Under the pieces are notes generated by a model. The model was given only the letters and a program-made list of their open reading frames with translations, was not told the origin of the DNA and made no database searches. This document shows, piece by piece, positions 26,865 through 36,211 of a DNA stretch of 64,000 nucleotides. A program made the position numbers and the translations under genes. This stretch comes from Robiginitalea myxolifaciens. Lineage in GTDB: Bacteria > Bacteroidota > Bacteroidia > Flavobacteriales > Flavobacteriaceae. How positions within the stretch are numbered: position 1 is the first letter of the stretch; each line of letters begins with the position of its first letter. The stretch covers positions 281,736 to 345,735 of the forward strand of contig NZ_FOYQ01000001.1 of assembly GCF_900115205.1 (NCBI RefSeq), written 5' to 3'.

Positions 26865-28304
26865 TTACACCTCTCGTTCCGGGTCCCAGGCCTCCAGATA
26901 ATCGGCAACGGCCTTTACAAACATACCTCCAAGGGCGCCGTTGACTACGCGGTGATCATAACTGTGGGACAGGAACATTTTTGATCGGATCCCGATAAAA
27001 TCTCCATCAGCGGTTTCAATTACCGAAGGTTCTTTACGGATGGCTCCCAAAGCGAGGATTCCTACCTGCGGCTGATTGATAATCGGTGTTCCAAAAACAC
27101 TTCCAAAGGAACCCACATTGGTCACTGTGTAGGTCCCGTCCTGAATTTCGTCTGGCTTCAGGGCATTTGTGCGCGCCCGATGGGCAAGATCATTCACTGC
27201 CCGGGCCATACCGACCAGGTTCAGTTGATCCGCATTTCGAATTACGGGCACAATGAGGTTGCCGTCGGGAAGCGCGGCCGCCATCCCCAGGTTTATATTC
27301 TTCTTTTTAATGACCCGGTCGCCATCCAGGGAAATATTCATCAGGGGATACTTCTTGAGGGCGTGGGCAACAGCCTCCAGGAAAATTGGGGTAAAGGTGA
27401 GTTTCTCCCCCTCCCGGGCCTCAAATCCCTTCTTAACGCGCTCCCGCCATTTAACCACTTCGGTAACATCTACTTCCACAAAGCTCTGTACGTGGGCCGA
27501 AGTAGTGACGCTTTCCAGCATATGCTTGGCAATTAGCTTGCCCATGCGGCTTAGGGGAATGATTTCATCGCCTGCCTTCAAACCTGCTGGGGGTACAGCC
27601 GCAGTAGTCGCTTTTTCCTGTGCGGCCGGAGCAGCTGTTGCAATTTCGGATGCGACCTGGGTTTGGGTCGTTGGTGCCGGTGCTGGTGCTGATTTTATTT
27701 CCTGAGTTGCAGGTTGTACGGTATTGGATCGTCCTGCAATGTATTTCAACATATCCTCCTTGGTCACACGACCATCCTTGCCGCTACCTGGGATTTTCTC
27801 TAACTCCTCTTTAGCAATTCCTTCTTCCCGGGCCATGTTTCGCACCAGGGGTGAATAGAAACGTCCGTCGCCGGGTACCGGGGCAAGGGCCTGTTGTGCC
27901 GCCTGCATGGCGTCCTCCGCCTGAGTAGCTGCTTCGCTTACTGCTGCAGCTGGCTGGGGCACTGAGGCAGCCGTTGTTGCTTCGCCCTTGGACTGTACTT
28001 CCTGAGTTTCCGCTGGCGCCGCAACCGATGGTGCAGCCACTGCAGGTGAATCACCTGCCTCAGCACCTACCTGAATTACCGCAACCACTTCGCCTACCTT
28101 CACAACATCGTCAATATCGAAGCGTTTCTCGAGTAAAACCCCGTCTACTTCACTTGGGACTTCCGAATCTACCTTGTCCGTTGCAATCTCAAAGACAGCC
28201 TCATCGGCCTCAATAGTATCGCCTACTTCCTTGAGCCAGGAGGTCAGGGTGGCCTCCGCTACACTTTCGCCCATTTGAGGCAGCTTCAATTCAAATGTTG
28301 ACAT
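26865..28304 (-). CDS. 2-oxo acid dehydrogenase E2 component (dihydrolipoamide acyltransferase)
   Basis: A 479-residue E2 core enzyme. An N-terminal lipoyl domain carries E-I-A-T-D-K-V-D with the lipoylated Lys at about residue 44. After a long A/P/T-rich linker comes the E1/E3-binding domain (S-P-L-V-R-N-M-A near 150), a second linker, then the catalytic domain with S-H-S-Y-D-H-R-V-V-N-G containing the active-site His and Asp. Only one lipoyl domain is present. It may serve the branched-chain or 2-oxoglutarate complex; no E1 or E3 gene is next to it. A -7 match TATTTTTG lies at 28349-28342. Confidence 0.9.
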   Translation of the reverse strand: MSTFELKLPQMGESVAEATLTSWLKEVGDTIEADEAVFEIATDKVDSEVPSEVDGVLLEKRFDIDDVVKVGEVVAVIQVGAEAGDSPAVAAPSVAAPAETQEVQSKGEATTAASVPQPAAAVSEAATQAEDAMQAAQQALAPVPGDGRFYSPLVRNMAREEGIAKEELEKIPGSGKDGRVTKEDMLKYIAGRSNTVQPATQEIKSAPAPAPTTQTQVASEIATAAPAAQEKATTAAVPPAGLKAGDEIIPLSRMGKLIAKHMLESVTTSAHVQSFVEVDVTEVVKWRERVKKGFEAREGEKLTFTPIFLEAVAHALKKYPLMNISLDGDRVIKKKNINLGMAAALPDGNLIVPVIRNADQLNLVGMARAVNDLAHRARTNALKPDEIQDGTYTVTNVGSFGSVFGTPIINQPQVGILALGAIRKEPSVIETADGDFIGIRSKMFLSHSYDHRVVNGALGGMFVKAVADYLEAWDPEREV

Positions 28305-28387
28305 ATTCTCAATTTAGAAGCACTAAATCGCTTTTTCGTTGCAAAAATAATAAAATAACGCCCTGTACAGATTAAAATTATCAACGG

Positions 28388-29005
28388 CTATCGATTCAGA
28401 GAACCCTCAAAAGGGATTCGCTGAAGGATAGACCTTCCCAAGGTTACCTGATCTGCGTACTCCAGATCATCGCCTACCGGAATACCCCGGGCTATGGTAC
28501 TCAGGGTTACCTCAAGACCTTCCAGTTGCCGGTAGATATAAAAATTGGTGGTATCCCCTTCCATAGTGGCACTCAAGGCAAGAATCACCTCTTTCACCTC
28601 CCCTTCTTTAACCCGGTCAATCAGGGATTTGATGGTCAAATCCTGAGGACCAATGCCGTCTACTGGCGATATCTTTCCACCGAGTACGTGGTACAATCCG
28701 CGATAGTGGCCGGTAGCCTCGATGGCCATAACATCCCGTATATCTTCGACCACGCATACCAGGGCTGCTTCCCGTTTCGGGCTGCTACAGATTTCGCATA
28801 GCTCTGTATCGCTGATATTGTGGCACACGTTACATCTGCGGATACCTTCTCTTAATTCAAGGAGCGCCTCTGCCAAGGCCTGTGTTCGCGCCTCAGGTTG
28901 CCGCAGTAAATGTAGCACCAGACGCAACGCCGTGCGCTTTCCAATCCCGGGTAGCAGCGCGACTTCTTCCAGGGCCCGGCGTAAGAGAAGGGAGGAAATT
29001 TCCAT
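28388..29005 (-). CDS. recR: Recombination protein RecR
   Basis: A 205-residue RecFOR-pathway protein that helps load RecA at gaps. The N-terminal helix-hairpin-helix ([11 protein letters not shown]) starts near residue 18, the C4 zinc finger (C-x-x-C and C-x-x-C around R-C-N-V-C and L-C-E-I-C) near 60-75, and the Toprim domain (V-C-V-V-E-D, then Y-H-V-L-G-G) near 82-112. ATG 29005 is chosen because it directly precedes the conserved start; a longer frame to 29023 runs toward the divergent symporter. It is transcribed toward the E2 gene. Confidence 0.95.
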   Translation of the reverse strand: MEISSLLLRRALEEVALLPGIGKRTALRLVLHLLRQPEARTQALAEALLELREGIRRCNVCHNISDTELCEICSSPKREAALVCVVEDIRDVMAIEATGHYRGLYHVLGGKISPVDGIGPQDLTIKSLIDRVKEGEVKEVILALSATMEGDTTNFYIYRQLEGLEVTLSTIARGIPVGDDLEYADQVTLGRSILQRIPFEGSLNR

Positions 29006-29063
29006 GGCCACAAAATTACGCATCTATTTTAAGTTTTGTACTTTGCCGCAGCTAAAATCGGTC

Positions 29064-30524
29064 ATGAACTCCACGGGCATTTTGCTATTGATTGGCGGCT
29101 ATTTCGCCCTGCTGCTGATCATAGCCTACTTTACAGGGAAGAACGACAACAATGAGGATTTTTTCCGCGCAGGGAAGCAATCGCCCTGGTACCTGGTTGC
29201 CTTTGGTATGATTGGGGCCTCCCTCTCCGGGGTAACCTTTATCAGCGTTCCTGGGTGGGTGCAGGATTCGAGTTTCAGCTATATGCAGGTTGTTTTCGGC
29301 TATCTGGCCGGATATTTTGTAATAGCCTGGGTCCTGCTACCCCTTTATTATCGCCTGGGACTGACCTCCATCTACGAATACCTCGATACGCGCTTTGGTT
29401 GGCATAGTTATCGTTTGGGCAGCCTGTCCTTTTTTATATCCAGGGTTCTCGGTGCTTCCTTCCGCCTATTTCTGGTCGCGATAGTCCTGCAACAATTTGT
29501 CTTTGACGCCTGGAATGTTCCTTTTGAGCTCACCGTTGTCTTGTCTATTCTCTTGATCTGGGTTTACACCTTCAAAGGAGGCATAAAAACCATTGTCTGG
29601 ACAGATACCCTGCAGACCTTTTTTATGTTGTTGGCCGTTGGATTGAGTATTTACTTTATAAACGACAGCCTTGGCTGGAGCCTGGGGGAATTTTTAAAAT
29701 CCGAAGATCTCAAAGCATACAGCCAGATCTGGTTTACCGATTCCCTGGCCGATAAAAACCACCTGCTCAAATCGTTTTTTGGCGGGATGTTTATCACCAT
29801 ATGTATGACAGGCCTGGACCAGGATATGATGCAAAAGAATCTGACGTGCAGGAACCTGAAAGACGCGCGCACCAACATGATCAGTTTTAGCCTGGTGCTG
29901 GTTGTAGTGAACTTTGTATTCCTCCTGCTGGGCGCCCTGCTTTTTATTTATGCTCAACGCAATGGAATTGGACTACCCCTGATGGATGGCAGTCCGAAAA
30001 GCGACCTCCTTTTCCCGGAAATTGCCCTGAATGGAGATTTGGGACCCTGGGTGGGCATAACCTTTATGTTGGGACTCATCGCTGCCGCCTACAGTAGCGC
30101 CGATAGCGCACTGACTTCCTTAACCACTTCGTTTTGCGTGGATTTTCTCGGCATTGAAAAACGGGAGAAAAATCAACGAAAAGCCTTGAGGAAACGCGTT
30201 CATATTGGGATGAGCCTACTCCTGATCCTCGTGGTCATCGCGTTCAAATACGTCCTGGATCGGAACGTCATCGATGGCCTGCTCACCGTTGCCACCTATA
30301 CCTATGGCCCTTTGCTGGGACTCTTTGCCTTTGGTATCCTCACCCCGTATGCCTTAAAGGATCGTTGGGTATGGGTAGTAGCCATCCTGGTCATTTCCGG
30401 AGTGTATGCCCTGGCGAACCTTCCTGGTGAATGGCTGGGGGGATATGCATTTGGGTACGAACTCCTGCCGCTCAACGGACTACTCACCTTTTTAGGGCTA
30501 TACCTGATTCGTAAACCGAAGTAA
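29064..30524 (+). CDS. Sodium:solute symporter (SSS family)
   Basis: A 486-residue polytopic membrane protein with 12-14 hydrophobic helices in the LeuT-like SSS fold. N-terminal Y-F-T-G-K-N-D, the F-R-A-G-K-Q loop and [14 protein letters not shown] match SSS TM1-TM2, and the [17 protein letters not shown] segment is the Na+-site signature of TM8. The substrate cannot be told from these motifs. ATG 29064 is used; the long upstream frame is an artefact that overlaps recR on the opposite strand. It converges with the CoA-binding gene 15 bp away. Confidence 0.9.
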   Translation: MNSTGILLLIGGYFALLLIIAYFTGKNDNNEDFFRAGKQSPWYLVAFGMIGASLSGVTFISVPGWVQDSSFSYMQVVFGYLAGYFVIAWVLLPLYYRLGLTSIYEYLDTRFGWHSYRLGSLSFFISRVLGASFRLFLVAIVLQQFVFDAWNVPFELTVVLSILLIWVYTFKGGIKTIVWTDTLQTFFMLLAVGLSIYFINDSLGWSLGEFLKSEDLKAYSQIWFTDSLADKNHLLKSFFGGMFITICMTGLDQDMMQKNLTCRNLKDARTNMISFSLVLVVVNFVFLLLGALLFIYAQRNGIGLPLMDGSPKSDLLFPEIALNGDLGPWVGITFMLGLIAAAYSSADSALTSLTTSFCVDFLGIEKREKNQRKALRKRVHIGMSLLLILVVIAFKYVLDRNVIDGLLTVATYTYGPLLGLFAFGILTPYALKDRWVWVVAILVISGVYALANLPGEWLGGYAFGYELLPLNGLLTFLGLYLIRKPK

Positions 30525-30539
30525 ATTCCAACACTGCGC

Positions 30540-30914
30540 TTAATAGGTGCCGGCAGCCAGCATCACCAACGTACAGGCCTGAATCGCTTCAATACCTGCC
30601 TCACGGAGCTCCGCTTCGAATTCCGGATTCTCAGTACCCGGATTGAAAATAACCCGCTTTGGAAGTAAATTCTGAATAAATTCGTAATATGGTTCCTGAT
30701 TGTTTTTATTCAGATAGAGTGTGATGGTGTGGATATCCTGGATTCTTTTGATTTCTTCCAGATTCGATGTAATTTTAGCACTTTCCAAAGTCCCCCCGAC
30801 TCGTCCGAAACCTACTGTTTCAAACCCGTTATTTACCAGGCGTTTCACAGCCAGGTAACTATATCGCCGGGGCTTTAAGGAGGCCCCCATAACCAGGGTT
30901 TTTTTGTCCGTCAT
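30540..30914 (-). CDS. CoA-binding domain protein
   Basis: A 124-residue single-domain Rossmann-like protein of the CoA-binding (YccU-like) family. The nucleotide-binding loop V-M-G-A-S-L-K-P-R-R-Y-S lies near residue 8, and a P-K-R-V-I-F-N-P-G-T-E-N motif near 86 matches the family. It is a stand-alone domain, lacking the synthetase parts of succinyl-CoA-like enzymes; its biochemical role is unknown. A 12-bp palindrome lies just upstream of its start. Confidence 0.85.
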   Translation of the reverse strand: MTDKKTLVMGASLKPRRYSYLAVKRLVNNGFETVGFGRVGGTLESAKITSNLEEIKRIQDIHTITLYLNKNNQEPYYEFIQNLLPKRVIFNPGTENPEFEAELREAGIEAIQACTLVMLAAGTY

Positions 30915-30926
30915 AAGATGTGTTAA

Positions 30927-30938
30927 AGTGGTACCACT
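30927..30938. promoter_or_regulatory. 12-bp palindrome upstream of the CoA-binding gene
   Basis: AGTGGTACCACT is a perfect palindrome 12 bp before the CoA-binding protein's start. It could be an operator; there is no protein to assign to it. Confidence 0.25.
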
Positions 30939-31053
30939 GCTGTAACGACTCGCAAAGTAATGCGTCTATAGCATATAGATACGAATAATCATTGGTAACG
31001 CTGTATTTTTTATAGTTAATGGTTAGTGTTTAGTATAGCTTATCAATGTAGCG

Positions 31054-31095
31054 AGCCCCGGCTCCCGTAAGGGATGTCGGGGCTTCGTATTTTTT
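31054..31095 (+). terminator. Hairpin with T-run (intrinsic terminator, plus strand)
   Basis: AGCCCCG (31054-31060) pairs with CGGGGCT (31078-31084), and TCCC (31063-31066) with GGGA (31071-31074) around a GTAA loop; TTCGTA and six T follow (31090-31095). The only plus-strand gene upstream is the symporter, which ended 530 bp earlier, so a short RNA starting after 30914 may end here. Confidence 0.6.
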
Positions 31096-31107
31096 GCTGT
31101 AACATAT

Positions 31108-31336
31108 TTCCGCCCAGTTCGTCCTAACAGTGGATTGTTTTAAACAGCAGATAGATCAAAAGAGACAACCCGTGGGCGGAACTCTTTTGTTAATAGCTGT
31201 TAAACTTGAAGAAAAGCGTAACAATCCCAAAAAGTAATCGTCTTAAACATACGGATCCGTACCTCCCAGTGGAGTGGTTGGTTAACGCTGAGGAAGCGGA
31301 CCTAAGGAACCCTGGCCAAATGGTCAGGGTTCTTTT
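31108..31336 (+). ncRNA. Candidate structured non-coding RNA in the 423-bp gap between the CoA-binding gene and fabH
   Basis: The gap from 30915 to 31337 has no convincing protein gene, but this part is rich in complementary segments. TTCCGCCCA (31108-31116) matches TGGGCGGAA (31173-31181) over 9 bp. Inside that loop, CAAAAGAG (31157-31164) is the exact complement of CTCTTTTG (31182-31189), giving an H-type pseudoknot. AGCGTAAC (31215-31222) pairs with GTTAACGCT (31281-31289) with one bulge, enclosing the hairpin CTCC-CAGT-GGAG (31263-31274). A terminator hairpin ends it at about 31336. No conserved tmRNA, RNase P or SRP signature was found. The 5' end is not defined; ncRNA identity is inference. 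Confidence 0.5.
31308..31336 (+). terminator. Intrinsic terminator at the end of the candidate RNA
   Basis: AACCCTGGCC (31308-31317) pairs with GGTCAGGGTT (31322-31331) over about 10 positions with a 4-nt AAAT loop, then CTTTTA follows on the plus strand. The minus-strand side is not T-rich, so this is directed at plus-strand transcripts although fabH (minus) ends only 2 bp away. Confidence 0.65.
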
Positions 31337-31337
31337 A

Positions 31338-32348
31338 TTACCAGCGGATTATTACACTTCCCCAAGTAAAACCACTTCCGAAGGCGGCCAGCACGACAAG
31401 ATCCCCTTCCTTGATTTTTCCAGCCTCCCAGGCCTCCGTCAGGGCAATTGGGATACTGGCGGCAGTCGTATTCCCGTAGTGCATGATATTGTTAAAGACC
31501 TGATCATCGGACAGGCGGAATTTCTTCTGGATAAACTGGGCGATTCGCAGGTTTGCCTGATGCGGAATGAGCATATCAATGTCGGTAGCCTCCAGACCAT
31601 TGGTCTTTAAGCCTTCCATAATGACCTCGCTAAAGCGCACGACGGCATTTTTGAAAACAAATTGCCCGTTCATATACGGGTAGAAAGAGGTGTCTTCAGG
31701 GTCGTTATCTTCGAGAATGTCACTCACCCAGCGCTGCCCCATTCCCGGTGCAATCAAAGAGAGTTCCTCTGCGTGTTGTCCCTCGCTGTGCAAATGGGAG
31801 GAAAGGATTCCCTTGGAGGTATCCTCTTCGCGACTCAGGATCGCCGCACCGGCGCCATCTCCAAAAATGACAGAAACGCCGCGCCCCCGCGTGGTCATGT
31901 CGAGGCCCTTGGAGTGTAGTTCAGAACCGATCACAAGGATATTGCGGTACATCCCCGAACGGATATACTGATCCGCTACGGAAACGGCGTACACAAATCC
32001 AGAACATTGGTTTCGCACATCCAAAGCTCCCACCGTGGGCAGCTCCAGGTCGCGCTGCACCAGGACCCCGGGTCCGGGAAAATAGTAGTCCGGACTGAGG
32101 GTAGCAAAAATGATAAAGTCAATATCATTCTTATCAATCCCGGCGCGCTCAATAGCCTGTCGGGCGGCTTTCACCCCCATAGAAGTGGTGGTTTCTCCCC
32201 CATCGGGATCCACATGCCTGCGCTGTTCGATACCTGTTCGTTCGCGGATCCAGGCATCGTTGGTATCCATTACTTTAGAAAGATCGTCATTGGTTACGAC
32301 CCGTTCAGGCACAAAAAAGCCCAGGCCGGAAATCTTGGAGTGATACAT
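31338..32348 (-). CDS. fabH: 3-oxoacyl-[acyl-carrier-protein] synthase III family protein
   Basis: A 336-residue thiolase-fold condensing enzyme that starts fatty-acid chains from acyl-CoA and malonyl-ACP. The catalytic triad is present: Cys in R-N-Q-C-S-G-F near residue 114, His in I-P-H-Q-A-N near 264 and Asn in H-Y-G-N-T near 294. The G-D-G-A-G-A-A loop is intact. Here it stands alone, without plsX or rpmF beside it, so a second FabH in the genome and a specialised role are possible. Confidence 0.88.
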   Translation of the reverse strand: MYHSKISGLGFFVPERVVTNDDLSKVMDTNDAWIRERTGIEQRRHVDPDGGETTTSMGVKAARQAIERAGIDKNDIDFIIFATLSPDYYFPGPGVLVQRDLELPTVGALDVRNQCSGFVYAVSVADQYIRSGMYRNILVIGSELHSKGLDMTTRGRGVSVIFGDGAGAAILSREEDTSKGILSSHLHSEGQHAEELSLIAPGMGQRWVSDILEDNDPEDTSFYPYMNGQFVFKNAVVRFSEVIMEGLKTNGLEATDIDMLIPHQANLRIAQFIQKKFRLSDDQVFNNIMHYGNTTAASIPIALTEAWEAGKIKEGDLVVLAAFGSGFTWGSVIIRW

Positions 32349-32465
32349 GCTCGTTTCGTTTGGTTACGGACCTCAGTAAATGAAGTACTTAGGAAAATCT
32401 AAAATACTACTTAATTGGAAAGTCCGTATCTTTTCAGGTATAAAAATCGAATCACAAAACTTACG

Positions 32466-34901
32466 ATGAAAGCATTATTTACCGCCTTTTTCCTACTACT
32501 CTCCGCAACGCTGCCCGCCCAATCCCAGTTGGAATATCAAAAACCTCCACAGGAAATCATGGACCTTGTGGATGCCCCTATGACCCCTTCGGTCTGGACT
32601 ACTGATTCGGGGGAATTCATGATCCTTTTTTCAAGGAACCGTTACAAAAGCATTGCTACCCTTTCCCGGGAGGAAATGCGCCTGGCAGGCTTGCGGATTG
32701 ATCCAAAAACGAACATTGGCAGCCGGACTACATATTACAACTCCCTGGCTGTAAAAGCACCGGCAGACCGGGAAGCGACCCCGGTTAGCGGATTACCGGA
32801 AAAACCCCAGCTTTCAAATTTCAGGTTATCTCCGGATCAGCGAAAATTGGCGTTGACCCATACCTCGGCTACCGGCGTTGAACTTTGGCTGGTAGATTTG
32901 GAAGCGGCCAGTGCCCGCCGCTTATCGGCAGGCCCCCTAAATGCGAATCTCGGCGACGTCATCAACTGGTTCGCCGATGGGAATGCCCTCCTGGTTAAAA
33001 TGCTGCCCAGCGACCGACAGGCACTCGTAAATCGCTCTGAAGTAGTGCCCTCCGGCCCTACTATTTCCACAAACGATGGAAAAAAAGCCCAAAACCGAAC
33101 CTATCAGGATCTGATCAAGAATCCGGATGATGCCTTCAATTTTGAGCAATTGGCCCGCTCGGAACTCCATCGGATCGGTATAGACGGCTCCCAGGAGCTC
33201 TGGGGGGAAACGGCCATGTACCGCAACCTTGATTTTTCTCCGGACGGCGAATATCTCATGGCAGTCACCGTGGAAAAACCCTTTTCCTATCTGGTACCGT
33301 ACTACCGCTTTCCATCGACTACTGAAGTCTATACCAAGGGCGGAAACAAGGTCAAGACCCTCCTGGAGGTGCCCCTGATCGAGGACCTCCCTAAGGGGTT
33401 TATGGCGGAGCGCACGGGAATGCGCGATTTAAGCTGGCGGGCAGACCGTCCTGCGAGCATAATTTACGCTGAAGCCCTCGATGGTGGAGACCCGGCCAAT
33501 GAAGTGCCATTCCGGGATGAAGTCTTTCAATGGGACGCCCCTTTTGATAGTGAGGCTCGCCCGCTGCTGAAAACCATCAATCGCTACAGTGGCATCTACT
33601 GGGGAACGAAAAACCTGGCGATTGCCATGGATTACTGGTGGAATACACGAAATACAAAAACCTATGTTTTTGATCCGTCCAATGCGAGCAAAGAGCCTGT
33701 GGTGCTGGACGATCGAAACTATCAGGACCGCTACAGCGACCCGGGGAACTTTGCCACGGAAAGAAACGAGTTTGGCCGCAACGTACTCGCTTTGGATCGC
33801 AAGGGGAATGCCTTTAGGCTGGGAGATGGATTTACCCCCGACGGGCAATTTCCATTTGTAGATCGCATCGATTTAAAAACCCAGAAGAAAACCCGTTTGT
33901 ACGAATCCCGCCTGGAGGGTAAAATGGAATCCTTAATGGAGTACAGCCCCAAAGAGGATCGGTTACTGGTACAAATCGAGTCCCCCACGGAATATCCAAA
34001 CTATTATTTCAAGAGTTTGATCCGGCGAAAAGGTCCACAGCAGTTGACCTTTTTTGAGAATCCGTTTAAAAGTATGCAGGATGTATACAAAGAGGTAATC
34101 ACTTATGAGCGTGAAGACGGACTGGCACTTAGCGGTACCCTGTACCTGCCGGTGGGTTACGATCGGGATTCCGGCGAAAAACTGCCCATGATCCTCTGGG
34201 CCTATCCCCGTGAATATAAAGATAAACAGAGTGCCGCTCAAGTAACTGATAATCCCAATGAATTTATTTATCCCTATTGGGGATCGCCCGTTTACTGGGT
34301 TACCCGGGGTTATGCTATTCTGGATGGTGCCGCTTTTCCCATTATCGGAGAAGGCGAAGAACAACCCAATGATACCTTCAGAACCCAATTGGTAGCCAAT
34401 GCCAAGGCTGCCATTGACGCGGTAGACGCCCTGGGCTACATCGACAGGGAGCGCGTTGCGGTGGGTGGACATAGTTATGGCGCCTTTATGGTGGCCAACC
34501 TGCTCTCCCACTCCGATTTATTTGCAGCGGGTATTGCCCGAAGCGGCGCCTATAATCGAACCTTAACCCCATTTGGATTCCAAAGCGAAGAGCGGAACTA
34601 CTGGGAAGCACCTGAGGTGTACTATACCATGTCCCCTTTTATGCATGCCGAGAAGATGAAAACTCCCCTACTATTGGTACATGGGGAAGCCGATAACAAT
34701 TCAGGGACCTACCCCATGCAGAGCGAGCGGTACTTTAATGCGCTCAAAGGTCTTGGCGCTACGGTACGCCTGGTAATGCTACCCAAGGAAAGCCATGGAT
34801 ACCGGGCCAAAGAGAGCATTCTGCATTTGTTATGGGAACAGGATCAGTGGTTGGAGCGATTCCTCAAGCCAACCCCTCAGGAGGAAACCCGAAAGCCTTA
34901 G
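32466..34901 (+). CDS. Secreted S9 family peptidase (prolyl oligopeptidase / glutamyl-endopeptidase-like)
   Basis: An 811-residue exported serine peptidase. A signal peptide (M-K-A-L-F-T-A-F-F-L-L-L-S) ends near residue 19, a beta-propeller region fills ~100-560, and the alpha/beta-hydrolase domain ends the protein. The triad is G-G-H-S-Y-G-A-F (Ser), H-G-E-A-D-N-N (Asp) and E-S-H-G-Y (His). The W-A-Y-P-R-E-Y segment recalls plastid glutamyl endopeptidase, so Glu specificity is possible but unproved. ATG 32466 gives a clean signal peptide; the upstream frame from 32415 does not. The stop overlaps the convergent ABC1 kinase gene by 4 bp. Confidence 0.9.
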   Translation: MKALFTAFFLLLSATLPAQSQLEYQKPPQEIMDLVDAPMTPSVWTTDSGEFMILFSRNRYKSIATLSREEMRLAGLRIDPKTNIGSRTTYYNSLAVKAPADREATPVSGLPEKPQLSNFRLSPDQRKLALTHTSATGVELWLVDLEAASARRLSAGPLNANLGDVINWFADGNALLVKMLPSDRQALVNRSEVVPSGPTISTNDGKKAQNRTYQDLIKNPDDAFNFEQLARSELHRIGIDGSQELWGETAMYRNLDFSPDGEYLMAVTVEKPFSYLVPYYRFPSTTEVYTKGGNKVKTLLEVPLIEDLPKGFMAERTGMRDLSWRADRPASIIYAEALDGGDPANEVPFRDEVFQWDAPFDSEARPLLKTINRYSGIYWGTKNLAIAMDYWWNTRNTKTYVFDPSNASKEPVVLDDRNYQDRYSDPGNFATERNEFGRNVLALDRKGNAFRLGDGFTPDGQFPFVDRIDLKTQKKTRLYESRLEGKMESLMEYSPKEDRLLVQIESPTEYPNYYFKSLIRRKGPQQLTFFENPFKSMQDVYKEVITYEREDGLALSGTLYLPVGYDRDSGEKLPMILWAYPREYKDKQSAAQVTDNPNEFIYPYWGSPVYWVTRGYAILDGAAFPIIGEGEEQPNDTFRTQLVANAKAAIDAVDALGYIDRERVAVGGHSYGAFMVANLLSHSDLFAAGIARSGAYNRTLTPFGFQSEERNYWEAPEVYYTMSPFMHAEKMKTPLLLVHGEADNNSGTYPMQSERYFNALKGLGATVRLVMLPKESHGYRAKESILHLLWEQDQWLERFLKPTPQEETRKP

Positions 34902-36205
34902 AGATACTTGCGAAAACCTTCGATTTCCACTTCGGCCTGTAAGTCGTGCATGAGGTTGTAAAGCCCGAAGAATGTACGATTCATATAGAGAAAGTGGCGT
35001 GATCCGCGTCCGGCGTCCATTTTACGGACTTGTGGATCCTTGGCATAGCGTTGACTTAAATCGGCAATAGCCTGCCAGAAGTCGGCATTGGCAAAATCAA
35101 AACGCTGACTCTTAAAGGGACGTGTGAAGAGTTCGAGCATATCCCGGAAAAGGTCCATAAAGAAGCGCCCCTCTTCAGGACTGTCTTCAGGAGAAAGGAT
35201 TTCAAGCTCTTCGAGTTTTTTCCGGACAAATCCGTTATCCTCAAAATTCCTGGAGGTAGCCAATTCAAAATAAGGCGCATAGAATTCCTCGGGAATTTCC
35301 TTGATACACCCAAAATCAATGGCGACCAGGTTGTTCGCTGGGTCTACCAGGAAATTTCCGGGATGCGGATCGGCATGAACCTTTTTGAGTCCGTGGATCT
35401 GGAACATGTAAAAATCCCAGAGGGCTTGTCCCAGTTTATTGCCGACATCTGGGGAGAGACCTTCCTTACAAGCTTCACTCAGGTGCAAGCCATCTATCCA
35501 ATCCATGGTGAGGATACGTTCCGAGGATAGTTCCGGATAGTAGCTGGGAAAACGCATTCCCTCCAAATGGGCGCAGGCTTCTGTAATTTCGACGCTTTGC
35601 GAAAGTTCCAGGGTGTAATCGGTTTCTTCCTGAAGTTTGTCAGCGACTTCCTTAAAATATTTTTCTGTGTCTTTGGCCTGCAGGTTAAACATCCGCAGGG
35701 CAATTGGCTTGACCAGAGCCAAATCGCTGTGAATACTGTCTGCCACCCCCGGATATTGAATCTTTACCGCAAGGGCCTTCCCATCCTTCCAGGCGCGATG
35801 TACCTGGCCAATACTGGCCGCATGAGTAGATTCCGACTCGAACTCATCGAACAGGGATTCAGGTCCTGCCCCGTGAAATTTTCGGAATGTTTTTCTGACC
35901 AAAGGCGCAGATAAAGGGGGAACATTGAATTGCGCCAGGGAGAACCTGTCGACATACGCCCGGGGGAGCAGGTTCTTCTCCATGCTGAGCATTTGGGCTA
36001 CCTTCAGGGCACTTCCCTTCAACTCTTTAAGCCCATCGTAAATATCGCGAGCATTGTCCTCATTCAGGGATTCCCGGTCCAGATTAGGGTTGACGAGCTT
36101 TTTACCGTAATGCTTTACGTAGTTGCCGCCTACTTTTACCCCTGTTTTGACCAGTTTGCCCGCCCGTTCGATCTTGGTTACCGGGATGCGATCTAATGCT
36201 TTCAT
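34898..36205 (-). CDS. ABC1/AarF (UbiB-like) atypical kinase
   Basis: A 435-residue ABC1-family protein kinase-like protein. The A-rich loop H-A-A-S-I-G-Q-V-H, the Lys of L-A-V-K-I-Q-Y-P-G-V, the catalytic-loop H-A-D-P-H-P-G-N-F and metal-binding I-D-F-G-C are present. The family's KxGQ motif, which folds over the nucleotide site, reads K-V-A-Q here. Relatives support isoprenoid-quinone synthesis or lipid homeostasis as ATPases. A TetR regulator gene lies 6 bp upstream on the same strand, so the pair is probably an operon. Confidence 0.9.
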   Translation of the reverse strand: MKALDRIPVTKIERAGKLVKTGVKVGGNYVKHYGKKLVNPNLDRESLNEDNARDIYDGLKELKGSALKVAQMLSMEKNLLPRAYVDRFSLAQFNVPPLSAPLVRKTFRKFHGAGPESLFDEFESESTHAASIGQVHRAWKDGKALAVKIQYPGVADSIHSDLALVKPIALRMFNLQAKDTEKYFKEVADKLQEETDYTLELSQSVEITEACAHLEGMRFPSYYPELSSERILTMDWIDGLHLSEACKEGLSPDVGNKLGQALWDFYMFQIHGLKKVHADPHPGNFLVDPANNLVAIDFGCIKEIPEEFYAPYFELATSRNFEDNGFVRKKLEELEILSPEDSPEEGRFFMDLFRDMLELFTRPFKSQRFDFANADFWQAIADLSQRYAKDPQVRKMDAGRGSRHFLYMNRTFFGLYNLMHDLQAEVEIEGFRKYL

Positions 36206-36211
36206 AGGGTA

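Noticed and set aside
31108..31336. tmRNA, RNase P RNA or SRP RNA
   Set aside because: No tRNA-like end with CCA, no RNase P core motifs, no SRP GGAA tetraloop domain seen.
31206..31610. Plus-strand open frame of 134 codons in and beyond the gap
   Set aside because: Most of it is antisense to fabH, and its first part lies in the structured RNA region; no family resemblance.
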